Source: Acidobacteriaceae bacterium
GTDB lineage: Bacteria > Acidobacteriota > Terriglobia > Terriglobales > Acidobacteriaceae
Length of the DNA stretch: 8,536 nucleotides
NCBI GenBank assembly: GCA_003164255.1
Contig: PLST01000567.1
Span: forward strand, 291 to 8,826
Reading direction: 5' to 3'
Below are positions 1-6,645 of the stretch, in pieces. A model generated the notes under the pieces. The model searched no databases and had not been told where the DNA came from. It saw only the letters and a list, made by a program, of their open reading frames with translations. The position numbers were made by a program, and so were the translations under genes. Every line of letters starts with the position of its first letter. Position 1 is the stretch's first letter.

Positions 1-120
1 GTTGATGCAAATCTCCCTTATTATTCATTATCCCGGCGAAAGACAACGCCCGCACTCTTCAATCCCGCATTGCCGTCGTGGTGGTCTACTGGGCTGCAGT
101 ACCATCTTGAGCGGAACGAA

Positions 121-142
121 ACCGAGTCCAAAGACTTGCGGT
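121..142. repeat. Small bulged hairpin
   Basis: ACCG (121-124) and AGTC (125-128) can pair with CGGT (139-142) and GACT (133-136), leaving a CAAA loop and a two-base TG bulge. This gives eight base pairs. There is no following T-run good enough for a terminator. Its role is unknown and it may be chance. Confidence 0.35.
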
Positions 143-313
143 TGCTTTTCCCATTCGCCGGGTTGCCGTCTCTCGAAATCCAAACCCTCGCAGGATCCTT
201 CCAGACTATGTTACAAAAGGCGTGCCGAACCTCGGCCTACCGCGACAGCCTTTTGAAACGGCCAAACCCCTTGAATATCCGGCTTTGCTGTTCGGAATGC
301 CTCCGCAATTCAT

Positions 314-341
314 GCCTTTTATCTCGCTGAAAGCAAAAGGC
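314..341. repeat. Inverted repeat GCCTTTT/AAAAGGC
   Basis: Seven-base perfect arms GCCTTTT (314-320) and AAAAGGC (335-341) are separated by 14 bases. The arms are AT-rich at the loop side and there is no GC-rich stem followed by a T-run. A terminator is therefore unlikely, and an operator or chance are the alternatives. Confidence 0.3.
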
Positions 342-358
342 AAAATTGTATGAAAAGA

Positions 359-390
359 GCCGTGTCAGAAGGTGGGGGTTGTGTCACGGC
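359..390. repeat. Inverted repeat GCCGTG..CACGGC
   Basis: GCCGTGTCA (359-367) faces TGTCACGGC (382-390). Eight of nine positions pair, with one T-T mismatch, around a 14-base loop. It lies about 190 bases past the terminator of the lipoprotein gene on the minus strand. It could be a regulator site for a gene lying left of the window, or a small hairpin. No function is assigned. Confidence 0.35.
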
Positions 391-571
391 ATCCTTCCCA
401 AACATACCCCCGATCGGTCCTACCCGTCTCTCCTCACTCGGCGGGCAAAGCACCTGCCGGCAACAGCGGAGATGAAAGAGGACAGCCGCTTCCCGCTCGA
501 ATTTCGGCGTCTTCAGAAAGACTTGCAAAGGGGGCACCTCTGGATTCCTCGCATGTAACTCTTAGGGCGAT

Positions 572-602
572 AAAAACAAGCCCCGTCCGAAGGCGGGGCT
601 TG
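572..602 (-). terminator. Rho-independent terminator of the lipoprotein gene
   Basis: On the minus strand an 11-base-pair GC-rich stem (arms 592-602 and 577-587, starting CAAGCCCC, one G-T wobble) closes on a stable TTCG tetraloop. It is followed at once by five T (572-576). It begins 37 bases after the TGA stop at 639-641. On the plus strand the hairpin is followed by AAAA, not T, so it works in one direction only. This is a textbook intrinsic terminator and supports the large gene as the end of its transcription unit. Confidence 0.92.
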
Positions 603-638
603 AAAAGGCAAACTGCAGACTTTCTATTCGGGCCAACC

Positions 639-3600
639 TCACTCTGAAATGATTGTGAGTTGCGGCGATTGGCTGCTGGCGTCAACGCAGGCGAGGCGGC
701 CCTGGGTACTGGAGTTGGTTGCCTTGTCCACACTGATCGCTATGCAATAAACCTGGGTCGATGTCGAGCCACCTTGCGTCATGTTGATATCGAAGATTCC
801 GAATGCGCCGGTTGGGTCGTTGGTGGTGTCGGGTACAACAACACCTGTTGCTGTTACGGAACTGCTGCCCGAGAGCGGCTCGTCCCAGTCAGCCCAATTC
901 CGGCCGCCGTCCTCCTGCGCGAAATTAGTGAATGCGCCGCTGCTATTCAAGGTAAGAACACCGGAACCGAAATCTTTGTTGTAGTCGCCATTTGACGTCG
1001 GGCTCATGAAGTAGCTGGCGGCCAGGTTGCCGGAAGACCATGTGCCCGAACTGGGAGCGGTCTGCGGCTCTAGCCAGCCGATCTGGGTGTCCGTTGTGGT
1101 CGCTGGGCCATTGTCAGCAATTGCGAAGAGTACCGCGGCGGAGTTGGTGTCGTATACGTAGAATATGGCTCCGCTTAGCTCAGTGAGCGTGGTGCGGCCG
1201 CTCGGAGTGCTGGTGGTGTAATGCATCGCGCCGTGAGATTGGACCTTGATGGTTCCACCCTTGTTATCGATGATCTGATTGATGTTGATGGATTTGGCGC
1301 TCGGACTGCCCGCAACCTGCCCCACGAAGGTATCGTAGCTGGTCAGGTCGCCGAGCAGTCCCGATTCGTAGATCACTGACGGTCCACTGAACGGATAGGT
1401 GGCGGCGACGTGCGCAGCATTCTGCGCGCGTGATTCACCGATATTGAAATCGGCATTGTTAGCCGCGTTGTGCGGGTTTGCACTCATGATTACGGCTTCT
1501 CCAACGGCGTTGTTGGTTATGTAAACCACGTTGGGGTTGGCTTCGCTGGGTTGGCCCGCGGGGCCAGCCGTCATGATCATGCGGCCGTAGGCGTCGGTTG
1601 TTGTGTAGGTGCCGGAGAGGTTCATAGTCCCGTTGTAGGTTCCACCGTTGACCATATCCATTACGCCGGACATGTTTCCGCCGCTGTACTGTACGGAGCC
1701 AACCGCCGCGGAGAGGTTTCCATCGGCGGTCTCGCCTCTATCACCGAAGACGTAGCCGCCGCTTAGCGTGATGCCGGAAAGTCCGGTGGTGTTCTGCCGG
1801 TAGCAGTGGCCGCTGCCGGTGTTTTGAGATGGCGAGGCACCTGCGTCGTCCATGATTACGGTTCCGAACTCGGAGAAATGGCTACTACTGTCGAGGTTGC
1901 CGCCGGCGAGGGCCAGGATCCTCGACCAGCCGCCTGTGCTGTTGAGGAGTATGTACCCACGGTTGTCAGCGCCGACGGCGTAGGTGCCGCTGACCGCGCC
2001 GATCGAGGAAGCGCTCCGATAGCCACTGTAAGGACTGTTCGCGTCAATTTCACCGCCGGTGATATTGCCGCCGCCATCTGTGGAGAAGGCGAAGACCGTA
2101 CCGCCGCGATAGAGCATTTTACCGGTGCCTCCCGTTACACCGCCATCCCAGTATCTGAAGTCGTAGCAGGCATACTGTCCACTGAGTTCGCTGTTTTTGG
2201 CCGCAACTGTTTGTGGAACTACCGGCAGAGTGAAAGTCGTGGACTGGGTCTGAGCCGTTGGCGTGGTGCTGTCTGTTACCTTGACGGTGACCGTGGTCGA
2301 GCCCGAGCTGGTGGGCGTGCCTACGAGGCTCCAGGTTCCGGTCTGCGACGCCAGGCCAGCCGGAGCATTTGTGTAGCTGACCGTGTACGGGCTATTGCCA
2401 CCGCTGATGCTAAGGTCGCCGAATGTGTATGGCATGTTCACCATGCCCTGCGGCACGCTGTTGACCGTCACTTGTATCGTGGATACCGGGCTCACGGTGA
2501 TGGAATAGCTCTTTGTGTCGGTTGAGTTCAGCGAGTCGGTCACCTTGACGTTGGTGAGCGCGACCGTTCCCGTTGCACTCGGCGTTCCGTTGATGCTCAG
2601 TGTGTTGCCGCCGGTGTTGTAGGCCGTCAGACCGTTCCCGAGGCTCAAGCCGCTCGATGTAACGGCTGTCCCGTTGATCGACCACGCATACGGCCCAACG
2701 CCACCCGACGCGTTGATCGCGCCGCCATAGCTCTGAGTGATGGTTGCCGATGGCAGCGAGCTCGGGTTGGTTGCGGGCAGAGACACTGCGGTCGGATAGC
2801 TGATAACGACGTTGTACCCGTTTTGGGTGACCTGGGCGTTGGTTGAGGTGTCGGTGAGCGTCACGTTGAAGGTGACCGTGACTGGACTGCCGCCGGACGC
2901 AGGCGTTGTCGGCGTACCGCCGATGGTGAGCGTGCTTCCGGTGGTCCCACCAGTTACGTTCAAGCCGTCGGACGGCAGACCGGTGACCGACCATGAGTAG
3001 TTGCCGCTGCCGCCAGTGGCATTGATGTATCCGGTGTAAGCGACGTTGGTGTAACCGTTCGCCGGCAGCGAAGACGGATCGGGCGTCGGAAGCGACAACG
3101 GGCCGTAGACCGTAATGGTATAGGCGATTGGACCGGCGCTATGGCCTCCGCTGTCCGACACCGAGACACTGACCTGGATCGGACTGCCGCTCGTAGTGGC
3201 CGCGGTGGGCGTGCCCGTAATGGTGAGCGTGTTGTTGTCGGTGGTGGTGGCGCTCAAACCATCGGAAAGTGTCACGGACAAGCCGGCCTGAGAGATGCCG
3301 AGCCCGTTGACGGTCCAGGTGTAAGTTGGTCCCACTCCTCCTATTGCGACGATCGACCCGGTGTAGGCCTGGTTCACGTTCCCCGAAGGCAGTGTGGACG
3401 GATTCGGATTGGGCAACCCCAGGCCGTTGTAGACCGTCACACTATATCCGGTCGGCCCTACGCTGATCCCTGTCGTGGTGTCCTTGACCGTTACGTTGAA
3501 AGAAACCGTGGTTGCCGTCCCTGGAGTTCCGCTAATGGTCAGGGTCCCGCCGTTCGCCGAATAGTTGAGGCTGTCGGAAGGCAGACCAGTGACCGTCCAT

Positions 3601-5999
3601 GAGTAGTTCCCGCTACCGCCGGACGCAACAATCGTTCCTGTGTATGCGGTGTTGATGATCGCAGGCCCAAGCGTCGCGGGGTTAGAAGTGGGCAGAGTGA
3701 GCGCGCCGTAGACCGTGATCGTATAGTTGGAAGGTCCCGCAGCGTTTCCGGCACTGTCCTTCACAGACGCGGTGACGGTGACGGTTGCCGCCGACGTTGG
3801 GGTTCCGCTGATGGTCAGCGTTGCACCGCTGGAGGTGTAGCTCAGCCCGTCCGAGAGGCCGGTGACCGTCCAGCTATAGCCTGAACCGCTGCCGCCCGAT
3901 GCAGTGATTGTTCCGGTGTACGGCACAGTCGCACTGGCCGTGGTGGGCAACGTCGAGGCGTCGACCGTGACGGGTGCGTAGACCGTGACTGAATAGTTGT
4001 ACGGCCCGGAGCTTAGGTTGGTGGTGGTGTCGGTCACTTTCGCGCTGAACGAGACCGTGGTGGGCGTTGCGCCGGGCGTTCCGCTTATGGTCAGCGTCCC
4101 GCCGCTTGTTGAACTGCTCAAGCCACCGGCAGGCAGCCCGGTCACCGTCCATGAATAATTCCCGCTGCCGCCGGCTGCGACGATTGTCCCGGTGTACGGC
4201 GTGCTTTCAATCGCCGGTCCCAGGGTCGATGGATTGGTTGAGGGCAGCGTCACCGTTGCGTACACCGTGATCGCGTAGGCATACGGGCCTGACGTCACGT
4301 TGGTTGTGGTGTCTTTGATCGACACGTTGGCAGTAACTGTCGCCGCCGATGTGGGGGTTCCGCTGATGGTCAGCGTCCCGCCGCTCGACGATGAGGTCAA
4401 GCCGTCCGACAAGCCTGTCACGGTCCAGGAATAGTTCCCGCTTCCGCCTGTTGCAACTACGGTACCGGTATATCCGACGTTCACCGTCGCCGAAGCAGGG
4501 AGCGTGGCCGGAATGGTGGATGGAATGGTCACAGGACTGTAGACCTGGATGCTGTAGGCGATTGGCCCCGCACTGTTGCTCGCGTTGTCGGTTGCTGTTG
4601 CGGAGAAGTCGACTGGGCCCGCAGTGGTGGCCGGACCGTTGATCGTCAATGTTGCACCGCTGGCGCTATAGCTGATTCCACTTGCGGGCAGCCCGGTGAC
4701 CACCCAGGTGAAGCCGGCTCCGCTGCCGCCTGACGCGGTGAGTGTCTGTGTGTACGACTGTCCTGTAACCGCAAACGGCAAACTGCCGGCTACGGGTGCA
4801 ATGGTCACGGCTGGGTAGCTGACCACGATGGTGTAGGAAGGCGAAGTGGCCGAGTCTCCGTAGACGTCGGTCGCCTTGACTGAAAAGCCGAAGGTGCCAA
4901 TGTCTGCGGCCTTCGGGGTTCCTGTGATGGCCCCGGTGCTTGCCAGTGTCAGATCGGGCGGCAATGCGCCGCTGGCCAGGCTGTAAGTGAGCGTGCCCGC
5001 GCCTCCTGCGGCACTGGTGCTGCTTGAATAGGCCACTCCAAATGTGGCCGTGGCAGTGGGCGCGCTGCCAAATGTGATCGCTGGGGCAGCCACGATCGTG
5101 ATGGTCAGAGTTCCCGAGGTCGCCGTGTCGCCATATGCGTCGATGGCCGAGATCTGGAATGCGGCCTTGCCCACGTCCGCGGCTTTTGGGGTTCCGGTAA
5201 TGGCGCCTGTGCTGGCGTTCAAACTCAGGTCGGGAGGCAACGCGCCGCTGGCCAAACTATAGGTAGTCGCACCCAGGACTCCGGTGGCCGCAACGTTGGC
5301 GCTGTAGGCCGTGCCCACAGTTCCGCTTGCCACAGAAGACGGGAACGCGATCGACGGCGCGGCAATGGTAATTTGCAGCGCCGACGAAGTCGCCGAAAGT
5401 GCCGTCGGTGTTCCGGAATCGGTGACCTTGAAAGTAATGTTGCTGTAGCTTCCCGCGCATGCGGCTGTAGGCGCGGTTCCGGAGGCCGTGGTCAGAACAC
5501 CTGTCGATTTCAGCGTCAGGCACGACGGTAGTGTGGTGCCGCTGCCAAGGGCCCACGCGTAGGGAGCAATTCCGCCGCTGGCGGATAACGTGATTGAGTA
5601 TGCACTTCCCACCGCGCCCGTAAGATTTGTACTCGTCGAGGTAACCGACGGCATTGCCGCAACGGTGATGCTCGCGTTTCCGGTCTTGGAGGTGTCGGCC
5701 ACCGAGGTCGCTGTGACCGTAATCGTCTGCGCCGAGCTGGTTGCTGCCGGCGCCGTATAGGTAGCCGAGGAGGTCGTTGGACCCGATAGCGTGCCACCGC
5801 CGCTCACGCTCCAAGTTACACCGCTGCTGTTCTTGTCGTTGGTGACGGTTGCGGTCAGAGTGACCGCGTCTGTTCCGTCCACTGAAGATGCAGACGCGGT
5901 TACCGAGACTGACGGCGCGGAAACCGAGCCGCCGCATCCCGAGAGAAATGACGTCAAAGCCAGAATGATAGCCAACAGCGATAACCTTTTGAAGTGCAT
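639..5999 (-). CDS. Large multi-Ig (BIG2/He_PIG) surface lipoprotein
   Basis: This encodes a 1786-residue protein that is probably exported and lipid-anchored. Residues 1-22 form a lipoprotein signal: K4 R5, a hydrophobic core, and lipobox L19-S20-G21-C22. The next residue is Gly, which under the E. coli rule favours the outer membrane. Residues about 28-114 look like a BIG2-type Ig domain with a TYTAP motif. Residues about 115-1265 hold twelve He_PIG-like units of 90-107 residues, recognisable by Y(T/S)GxIxAxGGSGNYSWTVTGL, SGTP and a closing Y-x-ITVY strand. Residues 1269-1786 form a different Gly/Ser/Asn-rich module with four spaced repeats and four cysteines (1278, 1399, 1752, 1771). A further pair, C160 and C181, sits in the first He_PIG unit and could form a disulfide. 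I see no catalytic motif, sortase signal or autotransporter barrel. The ATG at 5997-5999 is chosen because GGAGGG lies five bases upstream and the signal peptide starts there. Such repeat arrays usually act as stalks or adhesins, but the ligand is unknown. The gene is monocistronic as far as the window shows. Confidence 0.95.
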   Translation of the reverse strand: MHFKRLSLLAIILALTSFLSGCGGSVSAPSVSVTASASSVDGTDAVTLTATVTNDKNSSGVTWSVSGGGTLSGPTTSSATYTAPAATSSAQTITVTATSVADTSKTGNASITVAAMPSVTSTSTNLTGAVGSAYSITLSASGGIAPYAWALGSGTTLPSCLTLKSTGVLTTASGTAPTAACAGSYSNITFKVTDSGTPTALSATSSALQITIAAPSIAFPSSVASGTVGTAYSANVAATGVLGATTYSLASGALPPDLSLNASTGAITGTPKAADVGKAAFQISAIDAYGDTATSGTLTITIVAAPAITFGSAPTATATFGVAYSSSTSAAGGAGTLTYSLASGALPPDLTLASTGAITGTPKAADIGTFGFSVKATDVYGDSATSPSYTIVVSYPAVTIAPVAGSLPFAVTGQSYTQTLTASGGSGAGFTWVVTGLPASGISYSASGATLTINGPATTAGPVDFSATATDNASNSAGPIAYSIQVYSPVTIPSTIPATLPASATVNVGYTGTVVATGGSGNYSWTVTGLSDGLTSSSSGGTLTISGTPTSAATVTANVSIKDTTTNVTSGPYAYAITVYATVTLPSTNPSTLGPAIESTPYTGTIVAAGGSGNYSWTVTGLPAGGLSSSTSGGTLTISGTPGATPTTVSFSAKVTDTTTNLSSGPYNYSVTVYAPVTVDASTLPTTASATVPYTGTITASGGSGSGYSWTVTGLSDGLSYTSSGATLTISGTPTSAATVTVTASVKDSAGNAAGPSNYTITVYGALTLPTSNPATLGPAIINTAYTGTIVASGGSGNYSWTVTGLPSDSLNYSANGGTLTISGTPGTATTVSFNVTVKDTTTGISVGPTGYSVTVYNGLGLPNPNPSTLPSGNVNQAYTGSIVAIGGVGPTYTWTVNGLGISQAGLSVTLSDGLSATTTDNNTLTITGTPTAATTSGSPIQVSVSVSDSGGHSAGPIAYTITVYGPLSLPTPDPSSLPANGYTNVAYTGYINATGGSGNYSWSVTGLPSDGLNVTGGTTGSTLTIGGTPTTPASGGSPVTVTFNVTLTDTSTNAQVTQNGYNVVISYPTAVSLPATNPSSLPSATITQSYGGAINASGGVGPYAWSINGTAVTSSGLSLGNGLTAYNTGGNTLSINGTPSATGTVALTNVKVTDSLNSTDTKSYSITVSPVSTIQVTVNSVPQGMVNMPYTFGDLSISGGNSPYTVSYTNAPAGLASQTGTWSLVGTPTSSGSTTVTVKVTDSTTPTAQTQSTTFTLPVVPQTVAAKNSELSGQYACYDFRYWDGGVTGGTGKMLYRGGTVFAFSTDGGGNITGGEIDANSPYSGYRSASSIGAVSGTYAVGADNRGYILLNSTGGWSRILALAGGNLDSSSHFSEFGTVIMDDAGASPSQNTGSGHCYRQNTTGLSGITLSGGYVFGDRGETADGNLSAAVGSVQYSGGNMSGVMDMVNGGTYNGTMNLSGTYTTTDAYGRMIMTAGPAGQPSEANPNVVYITNNAVGEAVIMSANPHNAANNADFNIGESRAQNAAHVAATYPFSGPSVIYESGLLGDLTSYDTFVGQVAGSPSAKSININQIIDNKGGTIKVQSHGAMHYTTSTPSGRTTLTELSGAIFYVYDTNSAAVLFAIADNGPATTTDTQIGWLEPQTAPSSGTWSSGNLAASYFMSPTSNGDYNKDFGSGVLTLNSSGAFTNFAQEDGGRNWADWDEPLSGSSSVTATGVVVPDTTNDPTGAFGIFDINMTQGGSTSTQVYCIAISVDKATNSSTQGRLACVDASSQSPQLTIISE
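2205..5657 (-). repeat. Array of twelve He_PIG-like Ig units
   Basis: These are protein-coding tandem repeats inside the lipoprotein gene. Approximate unit boundaries in residues are 115, 214, 305, 395, 489, 580, 677, 767, 860, 967, 1070, 1172 and 1265. The DNA period is about 270-320 bases. Units 3 and 4 share a GALPPDL...STGAITGTPKAAD core and are each other's closest relatives. Units 5-11 share the GGxG...W-V-GL core. Units 2, 12 and 13 (counting the BIG2 domain as 1) are the most divergent. The repeats are alike in protein but differ at many synonymous positions, so they are not recent copies at the DNA level. Confidence 0.85.
3425..4535 (-). repeat. Two-domain tandem block duplication (ABA'B')
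   Basis: Ig units 6 and 7 (about 3975-4535) and units 8 and 9 (about 3425-3974) form two copies of a two-domain block. Unit 6 matches unit 8 best (both have GLSDGL and SGTPTSAATVT). Unit 7 matches unit 9 best (both have NP(S/A)TLGPAI and a TTVSF strand). Matching DNA landmarks lie 552-555 bases apart: the ATCGC at 4210 against that at 3658, and CGCTGATGGT at 4361 against 3806. The offset is a multiple of three, consistent with an in-frame duplication followed by small codon indels. Confidence 0.75.
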
Positions 6000-6004
6000 C
6001 TGTA

Positions 6005-6010
6005 CCCTCC
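6005..6010 (-). promoter_or_regulatory. Ribosome binding site of the lipoprotein gene
   Basis: GGAGGG on the minus strand lies five bases before the ATG at 5997-5999. It is a strong Shine-Dalgarno match and fixes the start of the lipoprotein. Confidence 0.85.
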
Positions 6011-6074
6011 GAATTAGCCAACGGCCTGATAGTGATGGAATTTGTGAAACGTCCTTCAGTCCTGGACAGACTTC

Positions 6075-6084
6075 CAGTTAACTG
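6075..6084. repeat. Palindrome CAGTTAACTG upstream of the lipoprotein gene
   Basis: This is a perfect ten-base palindrome, 76 bases before the lipoprotein start codon. Just beside it, CTGGA (6062-6066) and TCCAG (6073-6077) form another small inverted repeat that overlaps it. The position fits an operator near the promoter of the large gene, but no regulator family is assigned. Confidence 0.35.
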
Positions 6085-6209
6085 AGCGAATCTTGCGGGT
6101 AACGACAGGTTGAGTTCACGGGGACGCGAGATGCATATTTGGAAGCCTCGTCCTTCCCCCAGCCATGTTCAACAAACCCCAATACATCGACATCGTCGGC
6201 AGGTGCGGC

Positions 6210-6222
6210 CTGCGATTCGCAG
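6210..6222. repeat. Palindrome CTGCGATTCGCAG
   Basis: Six-base arms CTGCGA and TCGCAG surround a single T, making a perfect 13-base inverted repeat. It lies 211 bases from the lipoprotein start and could be a protein binding site. No known operator is recognised. Confidence 0.4.
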
Positions 6223-6291
6223 ACACTACCTCTTCTGTCGTCGGCTGCACTTTGAATTGCGGCGGCGGATCGCGTCTCGGAGAGAGTTTTG

Positions 6292-6305
6292 CTAAACGCA
6301 TTTAG
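6292..6305. repeat. Inverted repeat CTAAA-CGCA-TTTAG
   Basis: Perfect five-base arms (6292-6296 and 6301-6305) surround a four-base centre. It is short enough to arise by chance and is listed as part of the palindrome cluster. Confidence 0.25.
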
Positions 6306-6330
6306 GCTGTCCTGCAACAAAATAGCGTCT

Positions 6331-6359
6331 GCTCGCAGGTCAGTTACCGCCATGCGAGC
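6331..6359. repeat. Bulged hairpin GCTCGCA..TGCGAGC
   Basis: Seven-base perfect arms (6331-6337 and 6353-6359) are extended inside by GGT (6338-6340) pairing with ACC (6346-6348). This leaves a CAGTT loop and a four-base bulge on one side, for ten base pairs in total. There is no adjacent T-run, so it is not a terminator. It may be a structured transcript leader of the minus-strand gene or an operator. Confidence 0.4.
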
Positions 6360-6421
6360 GGACCACGATCTGTATAGTTTCAGTGCCGTGAGCCTAGTGA
6401 ATGCTGGGGGGCAAAGTAAGT

Positions 6422-6436
6422 GTTTTACCGTAAAAC
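6422..6436. promoter_or_regulatory. Candidate operator, palindrome GTTTTACCGTAAAAC
   Basis: Perfect seven-base arms surround a central C. The inner 13 bases, TTTTACCGTAAAA, occur again at 6606-6618 as the reverse complement. Two copies of such an AT-armed dyad in one divergent intergenic region are typical of binding sites for a dimeric repressor. The regulator is not known. This copy is 423 bases from the lipoprotein start. Confidence 0.5.
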
Positions 6437-6511
6437 GGCTCACCTAAAGCGGAGAAGAGAGCTCAAAAGGCGCAGTGAGAAGAGGACTAAGGAGGCTAAG
6501 ACACTCTGTAA

Positions 6512-6528
6512 ACAGGCGCGAAGCCTGT
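6512..6528. repeat. Hairpin ACAGGC-GCGAA-GCCTGT
   Basis: A perfect six-base-pair stem (6512-6517 with 6523-6528) closes a five-base loop that contains a GNRA-like GCGA. The compact loop is of the kind favoured in structured RNA. It lies 30 bases before a second, larger hairpin at 6557-6586, and both are between the two TTTTACSGTAAAA sites. Confidence 0.45.
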
Positions 6529-6556
6529 AGGGGTTACTTTCGTGATGCGTACCAGA

Positions 6557-6586
6557 GTGCGGGATCGTAAGACAGCGATCCCACAC
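6557..6586. repeat. Hairpin GTGcGGGATCG..CGATCCCaCAC
   Basis: A seven-base-pair stem GGGATCG (6561-6567) with CGATCCC (6576-6582) is extended by GTG (6557-6559) with CAC (6584-6586) across one C-A mismatch. The loop is eight bases. A T-run occurs only at 6605-6609, too far away for a normal terminator. Together with 6512-6528 it could be a leader RNA structure for the plus-strand gene, a small RNA or a REP-like element. Confidence 0.45.
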
Positions 6587-6605
6587 TACCGCGGGCACAG
6601 TTGCT

Positions 6606-6618
6606 TTTTACGGTAAAA
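6606..6618. promoter_or_regulatory. Candidate operator TTTTACGGTAAAA overlapping a possible -10 box
   Basis: This is a perfect 13-base inverted repeat and the exact reverse complement of the core at 6423-6435. On the plus strand it includes TAAAAT (6614-6619), a fair -10 hexamer 28 bases before the GTG at 6648. No good -35 is seen at 16-18 bases. If this is the promoter of the regulator gene, a protein bound here would block it, which suggests repression or self-control. Confidence 0.45.
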
Positions 6619-6645
6619 TAGATGGTTGTTTGGGCGCGGGCCGTT

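Larger units (their letters stand above)
1..571. other. Noncoding left end, no supported gene
   Basis: I see no convincing gene here. Several short overlapping open frames exist on both strands, but none has a good ribosome binding site, a recognisable motif or a consistent coding pattern. On the minus strand an open stretch of about 72 codons without ATG runs from 236 down to a stop at 21-23, and a second minus frame is open over much of the same interval down to a stop at 28-30. Either could be a decayed gene end or chance. The stretch holds three imperfect hairpins (121-142, 314-341, 359-390), listed separately. An AAGGGAG sequence on the minus strand (13-19) could be a Shine-Dalgarno site for a gene beginning just beyond the left edge, but no start codon at good spacing lies inside the window. 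Confidence 0.6.
6011..6645. other. Divergent intergenic region rich in inverted repeats
   Basis: This region separates two divergent genes and should hold promoters for both. I find no clear sigma-70 pair for the lipoprotein gene. Candidate -10 hexamers such as TATACA on the minus strand near 6375 lack a good -35. At least eight inverted repeats are visible: 6075-6084, 6210-6222, 6292-6305, 6331-6359, 6422-6436, 6512-6528, 6557-6586 and 6606-6618. The short open frames inside it (minus strand 6078-6443 and 6116-6301, plus strand 6110-6295) show no motif or ribosome binding site and are treated as chance. Confidence 0.6.

Noticed and set aside
577..602. The terminator hairpin as a bidirectional terminator
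   Set aside because: Only the minus strand has a T-run after the stem; the plus strand continues with AAAAGG.
1806..2525. A 239-codon plus-strand open frame antisense to the lipoprotein gene
   Set aside because: It is a shadow of the GC-rich, repeat-biased codons of the large gene. It has no ribosome binding site and its protein is Arg/Ala/Gly-rich without motifs.
2205..4535. A CRISPR array or noncoding tandem repeat suggested by the regular period of about 280 bases
   Set aside because: The repeats lie in one open frame, keep the protein sequence and vary at synonymous sites, so they are Ig domain repeats.
5257..6021. A 254-codon minus-strand frame overlapping the start of the lipoprotein
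   Set aside because: It is out of frame with the signal peptide and Ig domains. Its Arg/His-rich translation is typical of a frame-shifted copy of a real gene.
6078..6443. A 121-codon minus-strand open frame upstream of the lipoprotein gene
   Set aside because: It starts at GTG inside the palindrome-flanking sequence with no Shine-Dalgarno. Third-position GC is only about half by hand count, which is like random sequence here. It has no recognisable domain and runs through several inverted repeats.
6489..6495. A near-perfect Shine-Dalgarno AAGGAGG on the plus strand
   Set aside because: No ATG, GTG or TTG follows at a usable distance, so it does not mark a gene.
6423..6618. A mobile element bounded by the two inverted 13-base palindromes
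   Set aside because: No target-site duplication flanks it, similarity of the ends stops at the palindrome, and no transposase is present. Operator sites are the simpler reading, though a nonautonomous element is not excluded.
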